Shown in pieces: positions 1 to 11,600 of a stretch of 64,000 nt of DNA (positions within the stretch are counted from its first letter, which is position 1; the number at the start of each line of letters is the position of its first letter). The notes beneath the pieces were generated by a model, which did no database searches, had not been told where the DNA came from, and was given only the letters and a program-made list of their open reading frames with translations. A program made the translations under genes and the position numbers. This DNA comes from Ceratodon purpureus (taxonomy: Eukaryota > Streptophyta > Bryopsida > Pseudoditrichales > Ditrichaceae). Location of the stretch: contig CM026426.1 in assembly GCA_014871385.1 (NCBI GenBank), positions 69,246,674 through 69,310,673 of the forward strand, given 5' to 3'.

Positions 1-804
1 CTGTCATAAGCCTCAACGAAACATAGAGTTTACGAGATGCTGAACATGGATATGAGCGAGAGCATGTAAAAACATAAGAACCATGCAACCAGTCTGTATC
101 ATTATATCTGTGCAGTATTGACTCAATAATGATGCAGCTCAAACGCTTAAAGCCTAGGGTAGTATTGAGAATGCGTACCTGATTGCAGATGCTGCCTATT
201 ACATGCTATTCGCCATCTCTACTGGAAAATATGAGACGGAATCAACTGATTTGGAAGAGAATGTTGGTTCCTGGTGTTGAATCGGACATCTTGATTCACA
301 TAGCCGGAAGAGTCCTAAGTTGATTTCCGTGTTGATTTCCGGGGGGTCAGAGGTCGAAGCCACGCATACCTCTCCAGCGTGTCCGCGGGCTGACTGGTCC
401 GCCACGTCTGAATTGACACCGTGTCGAAGTGCTGACACAGCGAACACGTAAGCCGGTCCAGTGCTCGTGGGATTTCCACGTCGACGGAGGCAATCAGGTC
501 GAGCTTCACACATGTGTGATGCGCCAAGCGCATCTGCGCGGGGACATTTGACCACGAACGGTGTTGAAAAATTTGCAGGAGAGTGATACGTTGACCTCGG
601 CCGACACATACCACACGCCGACTAGGGTTTCGTTATATAAGGTTTAGGGTTAAGAGACGGTTGTCCCGCAGACGCCGCGTGTGAAGGCACTGACGACTAG
701 GATTTAGTCGTATGTTAGAGGAGGCGTTTCAGAGCATGAACTTAGAGTGTCGATCCTGGTGTTTAGGATGCAGGATGAAGACTGCAGCTGACAGCACGTG
801 TCGC
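1..804. other. Stretch without recognisable gene
   Basis: Only short overlapping open frames on the minus strand are seen, with no recognisable domain or splice pattern. One isolated TTTAGGG-like motif lies near 640. I see no gene here. Confidence 0.5.
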
Positions 805-809
805 GGATG

Positions 810-2291
810 GGTGTAAGCATGGTAAAGTGTAGCAAAAAAAGTAGTTAACTATTTGTCAGTTTCAGCCCTTTTGCTAAAATTATGCAAAAGTGATGGGAAA
901 ATGTTATTGAAGTCAAATTTTTTTGCTAATGGGGGAGAGCACAATAAAGTGTACCACAAAGTGCAACATGTGACCACCAACAAGTGAATATGAAGTGTGC
1001 TGTTTTTTAAGGCTGAAAGCTGATTTTGAGCATTTTGGTGTAGTTTTTGAGCATTTTAGTCACTTTTTAAGGTGTCACAAGGTATCTTACAGGCATCTCC
1101 ACAAGAAAAACATCTTCAATTGAAACTTAATTTGACCGCTAGTTCTAAATCATGAAAAAGAAGATGTTCTTTTTTCACTTTTTTTTTTTTCCCGACCATT
1201 CGCAAACATCAGAAAATTATTTTTTGAGCATTTGAACACCACAATATTTGAAGGGAAGAGCCCCAAAAGTTTCGCCCAAAACAGTGTCCAGAAAACGTCA
1301 CGACGGTACTTTTGGTACACTTTATGGGTCCAAACTGTTGGAACCCCCGCATTTCTAGAATGGTACCTTAAGAACGGAGTGGACAGCAAAATTAAATGTG
1401 ACTTTCGAGGAATCCATAAACATTTCTCTTCACTTTTGCAAATAATCCCATTCACTTGAACCGACTTCGCGGTATCCGTTCCACTTCTAAACCTCGATGT
1501 CTTGTCTCGCACATTTGGGAAGTTCAAGAGAATCAAGTCTATTTTTGAAATTCATAACTAAACTTTGAATCAACATAACTTAGATCCCACTTTCTTGAGT
1601 GTTTATAAGAAGGGCTGAAATTGTCAAATAGTTAAGCACTTTTTTGGTACACTTTATTGTGCTTGCCCCCTAATATAGATTCTCAACTTGTTTTTGTACA
1701 ACTTGGAAAAGTTTCATGCAAAGTAGACACTTTTAAGTTATTGTATGAGGGCTTTAAGTCCAAGCAAAGTGAATGTGACCATTTGAAAAAGTGGCTAGAA
1801 AAGAATCAAAAACTATCTAAAAATCACTTTTGATGATGGGGGGCCCTCTAAATGTTTAAGAGGTATTCTAAAATAGTCAATTCATATACTAATCAATCGG
1901 TTTGGGGTTCCAAAAGTGTCGCAAGGATGTTTTTTGATAGGGTCACTTCCACGGTACTTTTAGTGAGTTTTTTTCACCAAACATTGTTTTTCAAATTGGG
2001 AAAAACATCATCTAATGACAATAGAGGGCCCCAAATGAAGAAATCAAAACTTTGGAAAAGTTTATTTTCATGATTTAGAACTAGTGGTCAAATTAAGTTT
2101 CAATTGAAGATGTTCTTTTTATGAAGTTGCTTAGTAGATACCTTGTGACACCCTAAAAAGTGACTTAAATGCTCAAAAACTACACCAAAATGCTCAAAAT
2201 CAGCTTAGAGCTTCAAAAAACAGCACACTTCATATTCACTTTCTAGTGATCACACATTGCACTTACTGGTCCACTTTACCATGCTTACACC
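810..2291. mobile_element. Long-inverted-repeat (foldback/MITE-like) element
   Basis: The ends are inverted repeats beginning GGTGTAAGCATGGTAAAGTG. The arms continue for more than 200 bp (about 970-1160 against 2060-2291), including a conserved block around TTGAAACTTAATTTGACC. The left arm contains an extra segment of about 130 bp (about 830-955) that is itself inverted relative to about 1610-1670, so a second inverted-repeat structure is nested inside. A possible target duplication GGATG lies at 805-809 and 2293-2297, with one extra base on the right. There is no coding capacity, so this is a non-autonomous DNA element whose superfamily I cannot assign. Confidence 0.75.
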
Positions 2292-2297
2292 TGGATG

Positions 2298-3361
2298 CAG
2301 CGAATCAGTTATGAGCATTTATTCCTAAAAACTTGAATACAATTCTGGATGTACGGACAATTACGACGTCTGTATCGTAGAAGGTATTCGGAGGATACGC
2401 GGGTCTGTAGTTCCTGTACTGATATGTATGTCGAGATTGAGCAATGAATGCAAGTGTATAGAATGTGAAGGTGCACGAAAGGAGGATAAAAACAGCAATT
2501 TTATGCATGAATACTTCCGCGTATTAACGATGGAGGACCAGTACAATATGCAAAGCTCCGAAGTTCTCACGGTAGTTTTTCCTCAGTATGACTACATTAC
2601 TATGAAACTGAACTTTAAACGCAAAGACGCTGTCGAACTGAGGAGAGGCACGTTGCAGTGAATGTCGTCTATTCCCTGTCCAGTTCAGGGAGCCACACAT
2701 GTAGCAGCCTTCAAAATGAGGAACGTGTGCAGAAGTATAAAAATCGAGCTCCTTACGCTCTGTGGAGGATCAGAGTCTGCGAACCACACATGTTCTACTG
2801 TCAGAATGCTTGTTTCAGAGAGCTTTCCTCAACATTCAGTCTGCCCTGTTCCCCCGTCCGACACTCACAATGAACCAGTATGCAGAGTTACTGTGCTGTG
2901 GGAATTTACTAAACGAGCGTATGTCTTAGTGAGAGGCTTGGCGAGATCAACACCTGTTCATCACATTTGCAAGGACAGTAACGGGCGAAAACTGTGTGCC
3001 ATAAACTGTAACTGGAGGACAAGCAGAGTACTTGACAACTTACCTTAAAAATGCCGGACTTTTTTGATGTGAGGTCGGCCACTCTTGCGTGTCTGAGTGG
3101 GAGCAGGTCCGGCAACGGGTACTCGTGCGCGGGATACAGGGTCATTAGGAGGATCCTGCAAGGTCGACTCACTCCACTTCGGTATGAGGTACTACTCATC
3201 CAGAAGTTCCAGGCTGACGGATTCGAAAACGAGGAAACATTGCCCAGAACGCGGAAAGCATGAAACGTAACCCCAAATAAGTTCATACCAGTTAAGAGCT
3301 GCTGAGAGCGAGTACTACACAATTGGACGAAATAACATACTTAATGGCTTCAGAGGCGACA
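2298..3361. other. Stretch without recognisable gene
   Basis: This is the 3' flank of the TNP1-like gene. Short open frames occur on both strands (for example 2662-3048 plus and 2909-3322 minus), but none has a known motif. It may be the internal sequence or end of the CACTA element, although I could not find a convincing CACTA-type terminus. Confidence 0.4.
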
Positions 3362-6042
3362 TTAGCATGCAACAGTTACGACAATGTCCCGAACCGTAGT
3401 GTGACAACTGCTGTAAACAAAAAAATTAAATATCTCGGAGAGGGGTGCTGAATCCTGGACTTCGTCACTCCGGTTACATGGAGCACGCCTAGCAGTCGTC
3501 TCATGCTCGACTGCTGGATCCGGAGAACGACGTAGAGTCTCTATGCGGTGCCTCATGGCATCCAGACGGCATTGCAGCGTGAGGATTAGAGAAGTGTAAT
3601 CCTCGGTTTCTCCGAGGTGAGAGCTCTGTAACTCCTGGATCTGCCTCTCCAAGATCTGGACGAGTGGATTTTCGTTGGGGGCGGGAATTCCTGTGGCCGC
3701 GGCAGTTGAAGGGTGCGTAGGCAAGATTTCGGTCGCCTGGGAACTCTGTGGACGCGGAGACAGAGGAGGGGTAACGTCTCGTACGGGATTTTCAGTAGGT
3801 GGAGATTGTGCAGGGACGTCATCAGCAGAGACCTCTGCCACATTGCCAAAGCTACCCTCTGCATGGTCAACGGTAGAGTTCTCAGTCTCCTGACGGTTGA
3901 CTCTCCGACTTCGTCCGGAGTAGCCCTTGTCCTGGCGCATCTCTTCGAAGACCTCACTGGGAGAGGGAGACCGTTGCAGTTGCTGCCGGAGACGTTCCGT
4001 GATCCCCGCCACTCCTAAAGGGCCCGTTCTCCCCTTATTCTTCCGGCATGCGTTTGCGTATCGCATCTGTGACAACTTCAATTGAAATTTCTCCGAAGCT
4101 TCAAGCGCAATGAGTTTCTCCCACACTGCCTCCTTAACCCATGGAGGGCGGGTCTGCTTCGACTTGATCAGCTTGATGATCTCATGACGGTACGACGAAA
4201 GAGCGTTCCCAATTCTCTGACACAGCCAGGAAGAGTTCAGCGGAGAGGAGTAATGGAAGTCGTCGTCGAGCCGCTTCATCAGGATATCCATATTATGATG
4301 GGGTTGCTGCCGTATGTCTACATACGAGGGGTCAAGACCCCTAACAACCTTGGCAAGGGCGTCGTGCCACACTGTAACTCCGTAGCCATACGGTCTACCT
4401 TCCCAATTAACGGTGACGTGATACGGTTTTTTGCCATTGCGGGTGCGATCGGCACTGTCATCCTCACGTTGCGATTCTCGAGTCCGCCGCTCCTGCCGTT
4501 GCCTACTCTCCGCGCTCATGGGGAGGCCAGTCATTAGGCGAGCTGTACGTGATATGGAGGAACTCCGGAAAGAGTCGCTGACTCGGCGAGAGCGGTATTC
4601 GCCCACGTCGTCTTCCAGACATGCACCGCCAGATGGACGTCCTGTCAGGGAGTTCCTCCGCGGTGACGGCGATGGAGACCGACCCCATGACGGAGACCGC
4701 ACCACATAGTCACGAGACTGACCGCCCCTCGGGTGATGCTCTCTGTCTGGATCGCCAGAGCGGCATCTGTCATGGCCGTCGTGCGCACGGTATCCCTCCT
4801 CTCTACGATGCCCCGGGCTGCCGCGTCTCCAAGGAGAACTGTGACGGAGACGCTCACGATGAAAGTATGAGCGGGACCTCAGGGAAAACGGTGACGAGGA
4901 CGACCTCGATACACTCCTACGATGTCAGCGGCTCTGACGTGCGCGCTGAAAGCAATCCACGAAATGTAAATCAATTTGAACGCCATTGACATGAAGAGGA
5001 CAGGCGGAATTCCATAGCGGATAAGGATGCTGAAAAATGTTGTGGAATCGGTGAGCTTACCTCATCCTCCTTCTCTGTAAATGAAGGAGAATAGCTGCGG
5101 GATCTGTGACGTACTGACCGTCTGGAGCGTTTATCTCCATTTCCCGTTCTGTCTCCACCAGACGACATCGCCACTCGATCCGGACCGCCGGTGCTGTTCC
5201 GTCTGCGGCTACCGCTTTCGTGGTCACGTGTGTCGGCCGGTGGGGACATGGATCGGTGAGGGCCGCGTCTCGATGGCACGTTCATGGAAGGCGCAGCCGC
5301 AGGAGTATCCTCCACCTCCGTTTCGGGCACTGCATTTTACACAACAGGGTTAATGGACAGTGGTCATGTACTGAATAATCCTATATAATTCGCATGGTCA
5401 TTTGACATTGACGACTACTATAGGTAGAAAGTTGTTGTGATACGTGCAGAGTGAAGTTGGCGAAATAAGGAATGACAAACAGAAGCCAAAATTCGGGTTC
5501 TTTTCATCTGCACCATAAAACATGCCTACGAACGGTCGTGCATAAACAGTGAACTAGAATGTGTCAGCTGAAATTCTCTGAGGCATGTGAATTTAAATTC
5601 GGAATCCGGACTACGGGTAATTAAGAAAGGACTACGACATTCTAACACGTGTGAGGACGTGATGAAGGGACATGCCAGGAAAGGAGGTACATGGGTGCGA
5701 TAACTTACCTGCTGAGGTCACGCTGATGCGGTTCTGAGGGTGACCTCCTCTAAGCGTATTCCCGTCCGGAACTGCTGGATGCCTGTTCTGAACGTACGTA
5801 GTGTGCTCCTCCAACACAGTGTCCACCGCATCTGGAGGTGGTGGAGGTTTCTTCGTAGCACGAGCTGCGTTCATTCGCCTTGTAGCTGCGGCAGCTGCCT
5901 TCTAAGGTAACAAGATATCTATCATTTGGGATACGCCGCGCTGCCCTCCATCTTCAGCGACGTCGGCGGTGGTCACGGGCTCCTTCCGCTGAGTTGACGC
6001 CCAGTCTTGGGGGGCCCGCCGTGGTTTAATCCCCGGAGCCAT
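3362..6042 (-). pseudogene. CACTA TNP1-like (Transposase_24 / Ptta-En-Spm type) protein, three exons, two in-frame stops
   Basis: Three exons on the minus strand are bounded by good splice sites: 6042-5709 (donor CAG|GTAAGT), 5329-5061 (acceptor ATGCAG, donor GAG|GTAAGC) and 4945-3362 (acceptor TTTCAG). The phases are 1 and 0 and the total is 729 codons including the stop. The start ATG at 6042-6040 is the first in a frame that continues into the exon. The middle of the protein is a long Arg/Ser-rich (RS-like) region with SRSYSPS and RSPSPSP blocks. The C-terminal half fits the plant En/Spm Transposase_24 family (W..RPPWV..AVWEKL, then a ..QMRYANACRKNKG..GP segment), expected to bind element ends. 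A coiled-coil-like stretch follows. In-frame stops lie at 5904-5902 (TAG) and 4927-4925 (TGA), and both could be C-to-T changes. It is divergent from the TNP2 gene to the right. The family call is by motif memory; the gene model is read directly. Confidence 0.7.
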
Positions 6043-8636
6043 GGAGGGTGAACGCCTATACGAAGCTAGGGCAGGCAAAGTCGACGATCAACAACTGCTA
6101 CCGGGAACTGCAAAGTCTGGACTTTTCTGAGCTACACAATTTAGGGCAGAAGACAATGGACTGAACGCTGTGTAATGGGTTCTCAAATTCAGACGACAGT
6201 AAAGCTGAACAGAAGCTCAGGGTGAACAACGTTGAGGACTTCAACAATCAGAAGTAAGCATGTGACATACCGGTTTAGGGTGGAGGAATCAACGCGAACA
6301 CAACGACCCCCTGCAGCGTCAGTCGCCGCAAGTTATGAATGCGTCTTCACAGATCGAGAACACATGCCCTCCGGATCAGTCAAACACGAAGTAGCACACA
6401 ATACTTAGCCTCGTTAGACGAAGACTACCTGTGCATCCACTACTGGAGACAAGTACACGGGAATTGTAACAAGCGCTGAAGAACACACTAACGTGGGCAA
6501 AACGTACATACCCAATGTAAGAAAGGGGAGGTTTAGCGGAAGACCTTCGTCGAGGAGGAGGCAAGTCCGCAAGGACGAGAGAGGGGGGGGGGGGGGAGGA
6601 AGGGGGTTTGGTGAGAGCAGCCAGCAGTGCCCCGAGCGTGAGGACTGAGCCATAACGGCGAAGCACCGAGGCTCATGAAGAACCTACGCAATCGCCTATC
6701 TCCATAATCAATTTCATAGGTCGATTTGCGTAGGCCGACTCTTCTACCATTACAGCATTGTGCTTGAATTGAATTAGAGGCGTACATGAGGACATCCTGG
6801 ACCTCCAGGAGGTCCTCTACCATTGTACATGTTCCTCAGGAGACCAATTACGCAGTGCCTATGAGCTTCCTCGAAGTGATTTTAGTGAACAGTGCCATGC
6901 AATCATTAATTAGGATGAACGATGGCGGATCAAACTTCGTGCTCGGGAGAAGGACGGTGTGAGCGCAACGTATCTCCAGTCCACCATTACTATTTAACGG
7001 GTAAGTCCTCCGGATCTCACTCCTTAGGATGATACTATTCAGAAGATCGGGAAAGTGTATGCTCTTCGGGTCCTGCCCTTTACCTCACGTGCTTCCACTG
7101 AACCGGGTATCTGTTACTGTGAGAGGAGGGTTTACGGGTGGTGATCCGCATCGGCTGAAGTTGTCGTGGATTGCAACGACACCCCCGTCAGTAGGGTTTG
7201 TGCGCAGAAACCGCGGAGTGATGCAGGGATAGGCGAGGGAGGTCCGAGATGCGAGAATTTTGTCCGCCTCGAATTGGAGTGCTGCACTGTCTTCCATTCC
7301 GATCAGCACGAGGACTCCGCTGTCAATCGCATCCGCGACGGTATGTTTTGCTTACCCAATACGTTCAGTACGAGTTCTGAAAGCTTTCTGTCACCTTATT
7401 TTAGGGTTCTGGAAGTCTGCGTGCCAGGCTGGTTGTCCTTCCTCCGTCAGACATTTCAGCTTACATGTTTCGTGTCCAATAACATAATCCGTAAATCCCA
7501 GGAGATTGCCGGATGGATCGGACCGCCCACTATGTGTGCATCCGCTGAGCCCGCTGAAGTTGTGGAACAACACGAAACACTTATCTCTGCGTACCACAAC
7601 CATAGTGTTCGAAGTGCTCGGAATTGGGAGTACACAGGTAAAGACTGTCCCAATCTCTGTGCTCAGAAATTTCGGAAGTGGGAATTATGAGCTCTCCTTC
7701 CGAACTCCTAATTCATACCCATTGTCCGCGACAGTGTTTGAGATTGTGCCGAGGAGAACTGCGGGAACTGAAGAAGAAATCTAAACCTAGAGGCCTCGTC
7801 CACCTACGTGGTTCCCTACGGTTTTCGGTTGAGGAATTAAAGGAGTCTCAAGAAATAGTCGGCGCCAAAAAAAACGTACATGGACTCTTCTTCAGAATGC
7901 GCATCGTCCTCGGAATTCCGAGGATTCTTTGAGATGGATTTCTCATGATCAGGTGAGATAATACCGTCTTCTCAACTCTCCCATTCAGTACGCTTACCTC
8001 GTTTACTCTAAAACAGCAGGAGTCATGCAAATCATTAGAACTGAATTGCAGACTTCCGGATATCAGGACCTCTGAGAATGGCTGGAGAGGGTCGACCTCC
8101 GAAGGAGTACTGTGCACGGAGCAAGGGGGAGTTGGTGTGCACGATATTCATGAACAATCTGAAGACGGCTGCGTACGAATCTCCGATTACCTGGGGAACA
8201 AGGTCAGGACAGGTAGTCGCGTTCGGGAAGTTAGGGTGCTGCTGCAGAGCTTTCCGCGATTTTCTAGGGGACCCAAAAATTAAGCATATGTTTGACTACG
8301 AGCTGGAAAACATGCACATGTACTGGAGTTGAAGGTACGTATGTCTCCATTCCCTTAGCGAAATTGGAAAAAAATTCAGAATGAGTCGATTTGTTTTTTC
8401 AGAATTCCGTATCCTGAGTCGCCGAATGGCTCGACGGTCTTATTGAACGTCACAGTCACTGCCATGACCGTGGCTTAGTGACGTCTTACCTAACTAAGGG
8501 CATACGTAATCAACAGAGTATCTGCGGACACAATGACCGAAGAAACTGGCTTAAATCGTTTCAATTTTTTTGTGATTCAGATTTTCGCAATACTTGTAAG
8601 GAATTGGCACTCAATACGGTCGACTGCCCTGTTAAG
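6043..8636. other. Divergent intergenic region between TNP1-like and TNP2 genes
   Basis: This region separates the two divergent CACTA genes and presumably holds their promoters. It contains a run of about 13 G at 6583-6596 and several unrecognised open frames (7166-7690 and 8078-8332, plus strand) with no known motif. These could be upstream non-coding exons of the TNP2 transcript, but nothing in the sequence settles that. Confidence 0.4.
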
Positions 8637-11600
8637 ATGCAGCGTCGACGACTCTGTGCCGCATACTATATAGAACTCAGCATAGCGGGCAGATTGGGGT
8701 TTCCACAGTACCCCTGCGCCTGTACGAGGTGTCGTGGCGCGAGAGCCAGGGGGGTGGAGACGATTAGAAAGCATCACCGCAGATATGGGAGAGACGCTCA
8801 TCTGCCGTACCCTACACTGGTGAGCCACTTATCTCCACTACCATATTATACCTGTAGTGGTCTTCGAAGAATTTGTAATTCACTGAAAAAGTTATATTAT
8901 GTGCGAAACCCGCGTAACCGGAGTGATCAATATCGTAGCGTATGTGAGCCCTTAGACTCCCCTTGAGACTGCTGGAGTCTCTATTAAGTCCCTCCTGTGC
9001 GACGTCGCTTCAGTTCCTCCATGGTTGCGTACCTATGTCGGTACAAGACACCGTCACAACTTCCATCTGGCGTCAGTGCAGCCCATGGGGTTGTAATCCG
9101 CACCAGCTCCTCCTGATATTCAACTTCCACGCTGAAGCTTCACTTCTCCTCTGAGTAACGTTTATTTAATTTGTGTTGCCGCTGTCTTTCTTGACGAGCT
9201 CGGCCTGACGTGGCGTGGCGAATCCCATCTCAAAATCGAGATGAAGAGGACACTTTTGCGGTTAATAGATACTTCTCTATTTTGGGAGCGTTGCAATTGT
9301 ATTTGTGTTACAATGTTCCGTTCTTAAGCATATGCAACCTCAGTTTTACACCAGTAGACAGGGAAACGGATTATGAACCACAGCTGTAGTTAAGACTGAC
9401 GGCGTATTATGCGGAAGTTCAGTTCAACCGTCGTAGAAGTTGTGGTTGTACGTCAAGATTTAAACAGGGCAGGTTGTTAAGTAGACGTTATTGGAAACAT
9501 CGGACACGTTGGAATGCTCTATTCAATCGTTTAAAGTGTCGGTTGTCGCTTCTGTGTGCATGAATCCTGTGTATCCGATGCATGCATCCTTGGGGAACTC
9601 TTGCTGACAACCCCTTTGACTGATCGCAGACTGTACAGGGTCTTCCTCTAAGAGGACCATCTCTTCGGGCGGACAGAGGCCGACACGCATCCTCTTCCCG
9701 GGAATCAACTGAAGAGGAGTCGGAGACAGACAGTCAGGAGGATGAAGTGCGAGCGAGGGAGATGGCATATGATGCATTCGGTAGGGCTGATACCTTGGAG
9801 CGCAAGGCATTCGCAGACCTCATGGCAGAGGAAGAACACCTGCAGGAAGCGGATTTAACACACGAAGATGACGTTGAATTTAGGAACATGATGCAGGAGT
9901 GCCTAGAGCCGATTTACGAAGGATCTCGGGAGAGTCGGATGCAGTGCGGCATCGTCCTCATGACCCTTGCAACGGTGTATGGTTGCTCAGACACGTTCTT
10001 GTCCGCTCTGTTAACTTACTTAGCAGGTACACTGTTGCCGCTGAACAACCTCCTTCCGAGAACTGCGTACGAGCTTAAAAGAATGGTTAGAACTCTTGGT
10101 CTAGAACACCAGCGTATAGATTCCTGTGCGAATGGATGCACGCTGTTCGAGGGCGATTTGAATGGAGGTCTAACGGAGTGCCCAAGATGTGAACATCCGA
10201 GGTACCTTGCAGGGTCGCAGAAGGTGCCAGTGGCGGTGACAAGGTACTTCCCGACCATTCCGAAGCTCCAGCGATTGTATTGTTGTCCAAAAGTAGCGGA
10301 CTTGCTACAGCACTTTGAAGGGAACTCGGAGGACAATGAGGTTATGACCTCAGTTGTGGATAGCCCCCAATGGAAACATGTAAGCCTGAACTACCCCTTG
10401 TTCCGGGACTTCAGATCCAGCCTCCGCCTGGGTCTCGTCGCTGATGGAGTTTGCCCCCATGGTAACCAAAGTTCTAAGCATTCTACCTGGATTATTCTAT
10501 TAGTCATATACAATTTTCCTGGCTGGTTATCAACTAATAAATTCTTCTTAAATCTCTCCATCCTCATTCCTGGTCCCAAGGCTCCCACATCCGAAACCAT
10601 AGATATCTTCCTCAGGCCTCTGGTTCGGGAATTGTTACAGTTATGGGACGGTGTCCCGGCTCTGAACATGAGCAAGCCCGTTGGGAGAAGGCACTTCACA
10701 CTGCGTGCAATGCTACTTTGGAGCATCCATGATTTCCCTGCATTCGGTTTGATAGCAGGGCAGGTGGTGAAAGGTTATGTGGCCTGTCCGATTTGTGGTG
10801 AAGGTACTTGTGCCGATCATTCTCCAGCCCTGAAGAAAATGATCTACTTAGGTCATCGGCGTTTCCTCCTGCAGGGTCATCGCTTCAGACGCGCCAGGGC
10901 GGCCTTCAATGGACACCATGAATTAAACTTTGCTCCTATTCGGAGGTCAGGTGATTTGGTTCTGCAGCAGGGTAGGGCAAGGGCCGAATGGTTGAGAAAC
11001 GGAGGAAACGAGGACTCGGCTGATGACCCAGTAAAAGCACACGGCGTCAATAGGGCGAGCATATTATTCGCCTTACCGTATTGGAAGGTCAGTATTATAA
11101 TTCTACCCTCGTCACAGTCTCACACGGTCCTCTTAGTTTCATAATTCTTTTTAAGTGTCCTAATTTTTCCTTATTCTTTTTTTTCATCTCCTGAGTGGTC
11201 CTTTGCACTATGAATGTTGCAGCGGATGCGAAGCTCTGCTGTATGCTATGTAATCGTGTTGTGGATTTTTTTTCTTCTTGTTTATAGTTCTTCGCGTTTG
11301 ATATGACTACGCTTGGCCAGCAGTTCAGACGTCGGATTGTAAATTCCTAGTGATCCCTGTGTTGCTGAACTCTGTCTTAAGTAATTTTGTTTCCTCTTTA
11401 TCCTCTCTCCTTATGGCAACTCACTTATTCTGCTATACCGTTTTACATCCTCATTTCAATGGTTTTATTAAGATGGATCGTTTCATTCATTCTAGCATGT
11501 TTCTCCTTATTTTCGAGTTGTTGAGTCCCCTCATTTCTCACAGTCTCGGCTCGTGCTCTTCTAAATCATTCCCAGAGTCTGAGCTTCTTCTTTTTCATCT

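Noticed and set aside
4621..4989. Plus-strand protein of about 120 aa overlapping the TNP1-like gene
   Set aside because: Antisense shadow of the RS-rich exon, whose splice sites and phases support the minus strand.
6583..6596. G-run as a regulatory or quadruplex element
   Set aside because: A single homopolymer tract with no supporting context, more likely simple sequence.
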